A stretch of 64,000 nt of DNA from positions 19,086,501 to 19,150,500 of the forward strand of contig CM060838.1 in NCBI GenBank assembly GCA_030762175.1, read 5' to 3'. The position numbers and the translations under genes are program-made. Position 1 is the first letter of the stretch, and the number at the start of each line of letters is the position of its first letter. Below, piece by piece: positions 48,724 through 59,690 of this stretch. Source of the stretch: Metallyticus violacea (taxonomy: Eukaryota; Arthropoda; Insecta; Mantodea; Metallyticidae). A model generated the notes under the pieces. That model had not been told where the DNA came from, did not search any database, and saw only the letters and a list, made by a program, of their open reading frames with translations.

Positions 48724-49012
48724 TGGGTCCTGATGGTCTAGTAGTAAACATACATACCTCCTTAATCCAAGATCCGGGTTCAATCCCGGCCAGAGTCGAT
48801 GTATTTATTCGGGCGTAAAAATCCTAATTATGGTTTCCTTCGGAAGGGAAGTAAAGCCATGGGTCTCATAGATTTACACGAAAAAGAACCTCAAACCTGA
48901 AAAGAAGAGGCCTCTGAGCAAAATTTGTCGATCGTTTCACACCCGGAATTGAATGGGACGCTGATGACCTGAGATGTTAAAGAGCGTCCGTAAATAAAAT
49001 AAATCAACTCTG
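48724..49012 (+). mobile_element. SINE family B copy, near full length
   Basis: Head gggtcctgatggtctagtag ... gggttcaatcccggcc, body with ccttcggaagggaagtaaag (a short internal deletion after gggtctcat), and tail ttgaatgggacgctgatg. No clear flanking duplication. Confidence 0.93.
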
Positions 49013-49635
49013 TAAATATAACAAGCTATATAGGTACCCTGAAGAGATTACTTAATCATGATAGCTTGATAAAAGTCAAGTTACTTTTTAAATGCAATTT
49101 AATGCACACAATTATTTAAAATACTCAAAGTAATGAACCTAAAATGCATTTTATATTAAAATTAGTATGGCATGAACTGAATGTGCAAAAGCAATAATAG
49201 TAGTAAATCATAAAATATTAATATTAAAAGAGTAAACAAAGACCTTTACGAGTACCTATAGCTAAACGTGCTTCATTTGATTACTTGATGTTTTAAATTT
49301 CGGGCACAGCAATAATTCTTAACTGGCTACGATTTGCCTTCATACCTCATTCCTCAATGTGAAAAGATATGCGATAAATTGCTAGGACAAGAACACTGAA
49401 AGAACATTTCTCTTCCTCTATAGCGCGACAGCCCCAATATAGGAGACCTTGACCTGCAGCAACGACGCAACTGCTGTGTCCTCACGAGGTCAGTGTTGCA
49501 GGGGAACATGTGATCAGCATGCCCGGCATCCTGTCGGTCGCGACAACCCTTAATGCCCTATAAATCAGGTAAGAATAATCTAGTTAAAGTTACTAAAAGA
49601 AAAGCTTTACTTTACAAACTATATACTAATATTTC
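49013..49635. other. Intergenic, nothing recognised
   Basis: No identifiable gene. 49420-49560 is GC-richer but without coding signature. Confidence 0.5.
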
Positions 49636-49639
49636 AAAA

Positions 49640-49885
49640 CATAATAAACTAACTGCTTTTACAACGTAAATACCAGGCCACTGGCTACCCAGCCCAGATG
49701 CTTTGTAATTCTAATTAGACCTAAAGACTAGTTACATCCCGAAGCGTCTTGACTGCGTCTGTTAAGGTAGAAAGTTAGGTGTCTATGTCTGGTCGATATG
49801 CAGAAGGGCCCGCTCCTTTCAGAGAGGCACATTAGCCAATGAACGACCTTCCACCAGGGGACCGTTCATATACCGTTGGAACGAC
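49640..49885 (+). repeat. Dispersed repeat E, copy 1
   Basis: Colinear similarity with 59430-59690: actgcttttaca, ccactgg.ta.ccag, gaagcgtcttgactgcgt, gtgtctatgtct, gagaggcac. No coding content recognised. Confidence 0.65.
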
Positions 49886-52838
49886 AGTATTGATTTAGGT
49901 TTACTGGTTAATGTAAAACCGGCACACATGTTGTACTGGGGCTATGTGTTAGATTCTTTTATTTGTTTGTTTTTTATTTCAACGCTCTTGTATCTTAGAA
50001 TTTAATGTATGATATTTTATATTTTCAAATCTATTTTGACTGCTTGTTATTTCATTTCACTAGCCTTGTTTCTTGCTCTGTTTATCTGCTTCACTTTGGT
50101 ATCATAATTGGAAAGTGGAAATATATGACATTTCTTATTTTAATTCAAAGAACTGGAAAACGATTGTTTGTGTTTTATTGTGTGTAGAATCCAATAAGCT
50201 AAATTTCATTTTTCATGTTTCATAATATTCCGTAAACGTTTAACTTTTTAAAAAATCTTAAAATTTATTCATATTTTCTAATTTAATTTTTTAAACTAAT
50301 TTTAAGCAGCTTTGTACGAGTTTAAGTTATACTTAAGTTATCAAGTGAAGGTAATCTAGGAAATATAATGATTACTAATCTGTGACTTTTTCTTAGTGTT
50401 TCATCCTTTTCTGCTTTTCCAGTTATTTTTATTTTAGTTACATTGTTAATAGTGTTTCATTAATTTTCTTCAATAAATTCCCCAACATTTGTGAAAATCC
50501 AATGGAATGAATTCTTTCATTTCTGTCTCATGAATTCATTTGCTGCATTCTTAGCACTTCGCTGCAAGGAGTAACGGGCCCTTTCTCCTTTTGTGCTGTT
50601 TCTACCTATCGAATTTCGGAGACAGCAGATCTGGGCTTCGATGTTCTTTAAATGTCACGTACAGGAATAAAAGACATATAATTGTATTTTGCGTTGGATT
50701 TTCTGAAATGTTTTAAAGTAATCAGAAATTTTAACAAATAAAATCAGAAGAAATCCTGATGTATTCTGATTGGTAAATCAATAATACCAGAGCCAGTACA
50801 CAGTAAAGACATTCACTTCGCATCTTGCTTCCTGCGTTATTTTGTTTAACATGGTTCGCCTGCATCAACATGCGCAAAAGAGAATTTTTTTTAAATAATA
50901 ATTTTTAATATTACAATTCATTTCCTCAGTCTGTTAAATGACAACGTATTAAGAAAAAATATAATTAATTAAAAGTAATGGCACTACGCATATATACTGT
51001 AGCTGTAGGTTTTTAACTTTAACATTAATTTGTTTCTCTAAAGTTTGTTATTTCGACCCTCCTCGTTCTTCCCGCCAACTCTCCAATTATTTCAATAACC
51101 CATAACTTCGACATTTTACATCTGTGATCCTAGGTTCACCATCTCAAATTTAAATTTACTCTTCTCACATTATGTGTTGTAGAGACAGCTTTTAATTACA
51201 AAAATTCTCACTGACAAACGGCATAACCTGTTGCCAGAATACAGAGAAAATGCATATAATTTACCATCGATACAGCATATAGCATGTTTTTAATTAATAA
51301 AGGCATTTTAGTCTTTAATGTATAAAAATTAAAGTATATTAAATCTTAATGTTATCCTTTCAACTTGGATACTTTAGTATTTTTTCAAACATTTTTTTAT
51401 AGATTTTAGTGATGCGGATTTCGTATTTCGTTAAACGTTCTTCATATCATTTCCCGTCTTCTATTCTTAACTGAGAAATAAAAGAATATTAGTTACATTA
51501 TACTGTAATAAAATCTTCTCGTAAAAATTAAAATAAATGCTAAGAACATACATATTAATTATTGCGTTTATTAGATATAGCATGTTTCAGTATGTTACAT
51601 GCTAATGTACGTATTTTATTTGAGAAAAGCACTTTTCCAATTACTTATTTTTATATTTAAGTGTAATAGAACAACTCTGAAGTTCAGGCAAAGGCATAGA
51701 ATTTATACATATCTTTACAGGAAGGCAAGATATAATTCAGAAGGTCAAACAGCTTTGTGAATATCTTTGGCGACCTTGTTACGCAATCAAGACAGCAATT
51801 TTTAAAGCCTGGCTTATTGTTCAAATCCAAGAGTCAGTGGCAATGAAGCAACGATTTATGGCCGTATAAGACTCATAAAAAATTAGCATTTTTGACTTTT
51901 TGGCAAAATGATTAATAACTTGAATAATTCTACTCGCTAACGTAACGTTAGCAAGTAATGTTTCTTTTAACTGAAAAAAGGTTTAAGAACCTGTTGCTGT
52001 TTTCCATAAAATTCAGTTTACTACATTTCCTGAAACAGGATATTCTAGGAGTCGAAAATTTATGTTTATCGTGGAATATTCATTCTCCGGAAATTAGATT
52101 TTTTCGCACAGAAAATTACTGGAAGCTAAACTAGTTTACCAAGTAGCTGGAAAGAGGCGTTGCATACCAGAAACACGCCAAGCATAAATCGATATCGACT
52201 CTTCTCAGAAGCTTCGAGCGGGTTGCAAGGGAGGTAAAGGGGTGAAGAGATATCGTGGGATAACAAAGCTACTGAGATAGCAAACTTTTTTTTTTTATAA
52301 AGATAACTGGTTTCCTGGAAAGTCCTTTTCCTTTCAAAATGTAATATCACTTATTCTTTAATATATTATTTCAGAACAATTTTAAATATAAATAGGTATT
52401 AAAACTAAGGAAAGAGAAATAATCTTGCGTTCATGTTTAGGTTTTCCTATCCTAAGGTGCATAAAGGGTAGACAATTTAACTGTAAAGCCTATAAATAAA
52501 ATAGCAACACATTTTACCATATGTCACGTCCTGCTCATTTCTCTTTTCAAGGAAATGTACCCACAGAACTAAAAACTTGCATAAATTATCAGAAAGAAAA
52601 ATTGTAACTTTAAGCTCATCTATGTCTAAATGTAAGTAATAGCTTTTATGGAAAATTATAAAAAGTAAGGCTGGATAGAGAGATGCCAAGCCTGAAATGC
52701 ATAACATCTTTGATGGTATAGTCCAGTAATTGTGTGTTTATACAAATTGTAACGAAAATAGTGGGCTAAACTGCAGGCATGGATTCCTCTTATATAGAGC
52801 AGAAAAAAGTTTATGAACATGGTTGCCGGTTATAAGGA
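49886..52838. other. Intergenic, nothing recognised
   Basis: Three kilobases of AT-rich DNA with only short random frames. Confidence 0.5.
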
Positions 52839-52852
52839 AAATTTATCTGTTA

Positions 52853-53132
52853 CCGCAACGGGTGGCCGAGGGTTGTTAAATCACGGACTCGTGAGCATAA
52901 GGTCTGGAGTTCGAATCCCGCCAGGACCGTCCTCCCTGACTAACATTTTTTCCAGGTTTTCCTCAGTCCTCATAAATGGCAAATGCCGGGGAGGTACCTT
53001 AAACTTAGGCCTGGAACGTTTCCTTCCTTAAAAACAAATCCTTTCCCAATATTTCATCTCATGTATCATCAGTGTCCATCGCCTGTGGTGCCTCTGTAGC
53101 AAAAACGGGCGTTAAACACTATTCATTCAATC
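52853..53132 (+). mobile_element. SINE family A copy 6 with 14-bp TSD
   Basis: Full element from ccgcaacgggtggccgag through ggagttcgaatcccgcc and the gttaaacactattc end. Flanked by AAATTTATCTGTTA (52839-52852) and AAATTTGTCTGTTA (53133-53146), one mismatch. Confidence 0.95.
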
Positions 53133-53146
53133 AAATTTGTCTGTTA

Positions 53147-54060
53147 TATTTGTTTACAGGAACTGTTTCAAATGTCCACGTCCTGCCTGAATATAGGCCT
53201 CAGTTCGTCGTCGCACTAATATCCGGACATGCTTTCAAAATTCCTGCGTAGCACGAATTGCCCGACAGTGTTACTTAATTCGCAAGCGGAGAGTTTCTAC
53301 CTCGTTCACAATAGACTCAAGTTCCTTCAAAAGTAGAAGTCAAGGAGGTTGAGATCTGGCGAGAGTGGACAAATCCACCTCGACCTATCCACCGGCCAGG
53401 GAATGATACATTAAGATGTCTGCGTACTTCCACATGTAATGTGGGGCAGCACCATCATGCGTGAAGTGCATTGTTTGATGGACAGCAAATGGCACATCTT
53501 TCATCAAAGGAGGCAATGCGGCGCGTAAGAATCGGCTGTACTTCGCTCCTGTGAGTGTGTCTGGAAGTCAATAAACAGTCACCAACCATACCACACCAGA
53601 TGTTTACGGCAGATCCTTGTTGGCGAGAACGTTACTTGGGGATTCGTTTCAGCTCACGTATGCTGATTGTGAAAACTATGAATTCCATCTCTGGTGAACA
53701 GTGCCCCGTCCGTGAATAATACTAAATTGGGAAGTGTGGATTACCTAATAGCGCACTGCTGCTAGAACAATTGACAGAACAGTAGTCGTGCCGGAAAATC
53801 CTGAGGTGATGACCTGTACACGTTGCAGGTACAACTGCAGTCTCCAGATAATCACGTGTGAAACATCTATCGGCAATGCTAACTGTCTGGTGCTGATTTG
53901 ACGTTTCTGATTCACAACATGAGGATAGCTCCTCCGTGGCCATCCTCTGTCGGCACCTGCAGTTGCGGAACTCCACACAAGCTGCGATGGATGCATTCAA
54001 ATGTTTTTAGGTCCGGACATGTGCGTCCGGGAAAGTGATCATAGAAATACCTCAGCTCGA
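53147..54060 (-). mobile_element. IS630/Tc1-mariner-type transposase remnant, broken
   Basis: Minus strand from right to left: YFYDHFPGRTCPDLKTFECIH (about 54050-53990), then a helix-turn-helix with STRQLALPIDVSHVIIW, YLQRVQ, later SAVNIWCGMVGDCLL (about 53620-53570), MHHDGAAPHYM-like catalytic text (about 53465-53430), and VEVDLSTLARS where the family has the PRSPDL block. At least four frame changes and several stops. The SINE A copy 6 sits directly at its left edge. Confidence 0.8.
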
Positions 54061-55033
54061 TTTCAAAAGAACACAATAAAATAGTACAGTGCACGGTTGC
54101 AGTATAAAAGTACAGTGAACTGAAATGTTCAGCACTTAAATAAAAAAAACACATTAATACAACATTTCCAGATAATAGCCCTTTATCAAGCAAGCACAAA
54201 GACTGAAATTTGTTAAAATCTTTACGCTTGTAATGCGACTCTACTTTAAAAAGTTAGCTCGAAATGTTGCATTTCGTTTGTAGATTTTTCTTTATTTAAG
54301 CCCTGAACGTTATAGTTCACTTTACTTATATAAATGTATACATCATTTTCATGGACACGTCTTTTGAAATACAAGTATGTACTTCTGTACTGTTCTTCTG
54401 TATAAGGGGGGCTGTTATGCTGGCGCGAAAATTCCTGGAAACTGTTGAAGATGCTTCAGGTATAACCGCAATATCTTGACGGCTTCTGACGCTTTTTAGT
54501 GACCTCGGCAGTTGATCTTTGTTTGTAAATAGCATAAAATAAATTACCTCGTGCGTCAAGTGCGGCCTGCAACAATTCCAATGACCCTGAAGCTGCCAGT
54601 TATACGCAGCTTAGTGGAAAGTGCCCTGAACTTCTCACTGCCGGAAATGTTCAGCAGCATGAAAGAGATAAACAGTGTCATTGTCAAATGACTTCGGGGT
54701 CTCGGATAGAAACGCGACTTATTATCCCTTCAAATGATGAATGAATACATTTCAGCATGAACAAAATTATTCAATAAAGCCTTGAAACGGAAGATTATGA
54801 AAACCATGATATCTATAGACTCAAAATAACATCTGAATCACTGTGTGTAAAATAAACTGCTTGAATTATTTTGATATGCAAGATATAAACACGCCTATTT
54901 AAACAAACAAAAAAAAAAAAAAAAAGCATTCTCTTAGTTTTCATAGCAGCAAACTTTAAAGTCAGGAATCTGCAGGATGAGATCTGTCTCTACAGAAAGC
55001 TTAATATATTTCTTGAGAGTTTTGAAATCATAG
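54061..55033. other. Intergenic, nothing recognised
   Basis: No identifiable gene; an A-run lies near 54907-54925. Confidence 0.5.
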
Positions 55034-55218
55034 TTTTACTTCCCTTCCGAAGGAAGCCATACTTAGGATTTTTACACCCGAAACGGGATCGAACCCGCGA
55101 TCTTGGGTTTAGGAGGCAAGTATGATTACCACTACACCACCAGGACCGACGCGCCATGATTTGAATGGGATGCTGATGACCTGAGATGTTAAAGAGGTCC
55201 GTAAATAAACCAAATCCG
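55034..55218. mobile_element. SINE family B with inverted 5' half
   Basis: 55034-55149 is the tRNA head and upper body in reverse (ttcccttccgaaggaagcc ... ggatcgaacccgcgatc ... accaccaggaccg). 55150-55218 is the 3' tail in forward orientation (ttgaatgggatgctgatgac ... gtaaataaaccaaat). The middle of the SINE is missing at the junction. Confidence 0.88.
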
Positions 55219-56476
55219 TTGAATAGTATAATATGTGCGGTGGATTTTAAATTTAATACCGATTTCGAATCCCATTCCTTTACTCATTTAAGTCTCAAGC
55301 ACAGAAAATCTCACATTACATTTTTTTCCTTCTAAAAATACTCGGCTTATATTTTTTCATCTTTATTGCCACAATGTGCGAAGTTTGTTTCCATATTACT
55401 TATTGAATTCATTTTTAAAACAATACATAACATATCACACATTCATCCTACAAGTATAGAAATAAATTGAGCAGTAGTCTGCGTGGAAAATATCAAAAGC
55501 CAACATTCTCAAGAAACAGGAAGGATTTTATTGTCTTATTGTTGCGACCCTACTTCTTCGCTCTAAACTGGTTTTGACCAATTCCGACAAGGAGGATGGA
55601 CAGAGTGTGTAATAAGATAGTGAGAGATGGAGATTATACATGGGGGTGTGTTGCTTTAGGCAACCCGTGCCTGGCTCGGTTTCAGAACCATTAGCGCAAG
55701 AACGTCACGCATGCATCACATTATATTTCTTATGGGACGTACTGTGTTGCCCTTAGGAATAGAACCAGACTGCAAACACCTGGTTTCGTGATGTTGGAAA
55801 TAAGCTTTACGTAAATTACTTCTGGTATTGAAAACTTTTGAGCGGAAAACAACATTATTTTTCCTATTCTTTCTTGTCCATGGAACGTCAGCACTACTTC
55901 TAAAGCCGCCCCTGACGCACGTTAGAGAAACGTAAAGAAAATATTAAGGCAGAAATTGGAGGAAGTAAGGAAACAAATCGCGCAAGTGAATGCATTAAAA
56001 TATGTCAGAAATGGGCGAATATCATTACAACTCTTGCACAGATTAGTACTCATTATGAAATAAAACTAACATTATGTGCATGTTATTATTGATCAAAGTT
56101 TCGCGAGTAGAAGTCCATCGACGAAGCCAGCAACTGACCTGGCCATGGCCCCACGCGCACTACGTTCTGCTTCGAATACAGGACAAAAAGAACTCTCTGT
56201 ACTAATATCCAGTCATTTAGCAGCCGAATGTGGAACAAAATAATAATAATAATTACAATTTACACTTTAAAATAGATAGAAGACTATCACAACAAAGGCT
56301 CCTCTCTCCAACATTGTCGATTCATGACGTCATTAGCATTTTAGGTGAAGGAAATGAAGTAATACTTAGATTAATTAATAGTCAGATCCGAATAATTTAA
56401 CAAACACTTACTTTTCAGCAATGGGATAGCCATTTGAAAAAGAAATTAGAAAAGATTAATACACAGAGGGTGCCAA
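55219..56476. other. Intergenic, nothing recognised
   Basis: No identifiable gene or element. Confidence 0.5.
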
Positions 56477-57660
56477 AAATGTATACAGACTTCAAGCAAA
56501 GAAAAAACTGTGTTAACATAACAAAACTGAATTCACACCAACAGAAAATGATGAGCACTAATCATCTTAGACTTTTACCGCCACCGGTGGCCGAGGTCAT
56601 TAAGGCGCGGACTCGTGAGCGGGAGATCTGGGGTTCGAATCCCACCAGGGCCGTCCTTCCTGACTGGCGTTTTCCTCAGTCTTCATAACTAGCAAATGCC
56701 GGGGAGGTACTCTAAACTTAGGCATGGAACGCTTCCTTCCTTAAAAAATATCCTTTCCCAATATATCATTTCATGTATCATCAGTGTCCACCGCCTGTGG
56801 TACGTCAGTAGTAAAAGTGGGCGTTAAACACTATTAAAAAAATCTTAGTTTTTTACAGTTACAACAGTGGCTCAAAATGCCCACCATCGGCGTCGATACA
56901 ATTCTGAGTACGTTGAACTAGTGATTGAGCAAGGTTTGCGAAAGTGTCCTCAGCGATTGCAGCACATGCCGTTTCAATTTCTTCCCGAAGTGCTGCCAGT
57001 GTAGCTGGTTTTCTACAGTATACAACATCCTTAAGAGTTCTCCATAGGTAGAATTAAATCCAGAGAACGCGGTAGAAACTCAGTCAGACCCCTTCATTCT
57101 ATCCAGTGCCTTGGAAAATTGTCATCAAGGTACGCACGTGCATCTCGGTGGTAATGTGGTTGTGCACCATCCTGTTGGAAGTAAAGTTCCTCATTTCCAT
57201 AGAGTGTATGAATGGCGGGTAAGATGGATGTGCGTATACGTTCAGGTACACTGGGCCAGTTACTGTTCCTTCAAAAAAGAATGGTCCAATTAGATCCCTA
57301 ATGACAACCCAAACCAAACATTAATTCCAGGTAAATTAACAGCCTTTTCCAAAATAACATGTGGATTGTGTGCACACCAGTAGATACAGTTATCCGGGTA
57401 ACAGTTTCGTTCAACTTAAATTGTGCCTCGTCGGACCAAACAACTTTCCCTACGAAGGCCTCATCCTCTTGCACCATGTTCCGAAACCACTCACAGTACT
57501 GCATTCTCTGATCAGGGTCATCTTCATTTAATGCATGCAAAAGTCTTGAGATGAAAACTTTCAACTTTGCTGTTTTAATAATACGACGTACGCTAGTTCT
57601 GCTAATCCCAGTCTCACGTGCAAATTACTTTGTGAATTTCTGCGGTGAGTGCTCAAACCA
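56465..57660 (-). mobile_element. IS630/Tc1-mariner-type transposon, 5'-truncated, with a nested SINE
   Basis: The left end (3' TIR) reads gggtgccaaaaatgtatac at about 56470-56488. Minus-strand transposase: RLLHALNEDDPDQRMQYCEWF (57550-57480), [15 protein letters not shown] (first catalytic region), [18 protein letters not shown], then past stops to the C-terminal CIDADGGHFE (about 56905-56875). A frame break and stops make it inactive. SINE A copy 7 is inserted at 56579-56841 between the stop region and the TIR. The N-terminal helix-turn-helix end is lost beyond 57660. Confidence 0.85.
56579..56841 (+). mobile_element. SINE family A copy 7, nested, with 15-bp TSD
   Basis: Full SINE (cgccaccggtggccgagg, gggttcgaatcccacc, gcgttaaacactatt). 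Flanked by ATCTTAGACTTTTAC (56564-56578) and ATCTTAGTTTTTTAC (56842-56856), two mismatches. The related transposon at 62 kb retains the uninterrupted site. Confidence 0.95.
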
Positions 57661-59425
57661 TTTGGGGTAACGTGTACGTGTATTTATTAAGAACTAAATA
57701 TTCAGTTATCATAGCATTCAAATTAAGATTTCTATAGATAGATTTTTTACTTTTTAGGAAAGATAACTCAATATAATTACTTTGTTAAATCTTTTCAAGC
57801 GTGTACTTTTTCTAAATCATAAAACAAATTATGTTGTTTTTCGTATTAGAAGCAAACCTCTTCGGAAGTAGTAAAGAGACAGAAACTTTAGCATCATTAT
57901 CTTCCGTTATAAATATTTAGCTTTACTTGGACATTTTCATTCAGAATATTTTAACATGTTTATTCTGTATATTCATAACAACCAACATTATTGTCTCCAC
58001 AACAATTTCAATTTAAGCAATGGCAAGTATAAATTAAAATTAAATATTACATTCTTGCTATTGTGAACAAAACTGTGTGCAGCTCGATAGCAAATGGATT
58101 TTGTTCATGCGTGGAAATTATCTCTCAAGGCTAAAAGTTAATGCCTCGGAAGATAAACTTTTCACTCATGATTAAAAATCCTACCGTACTCTCTTGTTAC
58201 ATAAAAAACTATTGTTTTAAAATTGACCTAGAGTTTCTTTTTACACTGATGATAATGGAAAATCAAAATTGTTGGTTTAAAATAGCAACTTGAAAGTGAG
58301 TAATACAGAATAGATTAAACTCATTTTATTTTGCAATGGTAAAAACATCATATGCTTAAAATTGTTTAAGTTGTTTATTTATCATTAATAAAAATGAATC
58401 ATATTTGGGGAACTCTACAAATAATTACATTTTCAGATTACAAAAATTAAATTTTGTATTTTTTTTTATCAATTACCAAATGTACTACAAGCGAATAAAG
58501 CTCTGTCATTGATAGTATTTTATATTAACAATATGAGTGCACATAACATTAATTGACATTTTCACAGTGTTAAAGCGAGATATACACAGTGGCTTCAATC
58601 ATTTTTACAAAAATATGAAATTTTCTTACAATGAAGTGTAATGCTCTTCGAATGAATTTCAAACATTTACAAATATCAAAGCAAAATTAGAGCTAAATAA
58701 AGTAATATTGTAAATCAAAATATGGCATAATTATTGTTTTAATTTTTCTACAAGCCTTTGAATTTTCTAGGCGCGTCTACAGGCTCACCAGTGAATCACT
58801 ATAGTTCATAAAATATTATTTCGATCTGCATTTTATAATATTTATTTTATAATTTTATGGCCATTGTGTCAAAATAAATTTTCGTAAGTAATCGTTTGCT
58901 TCCTATCTGAAGTATTTTGCAAAAATAAAAAGAAGTTAAACAAAAGCAAATACCAAAAACTGCATAACCACATTTACCTAAACATTAACTGAATGATTTA
59001 AATGTGCATTTCTTTGAAAATGCCGTGAATGTTTTTAAATATCATATCAAACTTCTGTAACACAGTTTTTTCGTAATGCTGTAAATAAGTATGAAACAGG
59101 CGACACTGGTTATTAGTCTAACATAAAAATGTACTTATCTTAAAACAGACATTGTCATATTATCAGCATTGATCACAATGTCATTCTATGCCTTTATTCT
59201 TTCGTTTTGTTTGGCAAATCACTCTTTTATAACACTTACTATTTTTACATTAGGAAGATCAAGCAATTCAAAATCAACTTCGTCAATTTACTGCAATGTA
59301 ATTCAGGAGTTATGAGCTGGAGCACTGTATTGCAAGTAATGAATTATATACAAATGTAGATGTTCTAAGTATTCCGTCATTATTCAGTCTTTGTCCCCAC
59401 TCCAAAAATTTAGAAAAATATTATA
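57661..59425. other. Intergenic, nothing recognised
   Basis: AT-rich, no gene or element signature. Confidence 0.5.
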
Positions 59426-59429
59426 CAAC

Positions 59430-59690
59430 CTACTGCTTTTACAGATTACCACTATAGTGCCTGAATACCTGGGTCACTGGATAGCCAGACAAGAGCCTCC
59501 CTGAAAATGTCTAATTATTAAATGTAAGTATTAATCACTCCCCGGAACGTCTTAGCTGCGTGTGCTAAACACAAGGATGTGTCTGTTCTCAATCGGTGTG
59601 TAGAAAGGCCAATTCCCTTACATGTTCGTTAAGAGAGAGGCATGACTGCAAATAGGCCTATGCGGTCAATCCTTACGTCATGATTCGAGA
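59430..59690 (+). repeat. Dispersed repeat E, copy 2
   Basis: Counterpart of 49640-49885 in the same orientation, with small insertions. Shares ctgcttttaca, gaacgtcttagctgcgt, gatgtgtctgt and gagaggcat. Confidence 0.65.
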
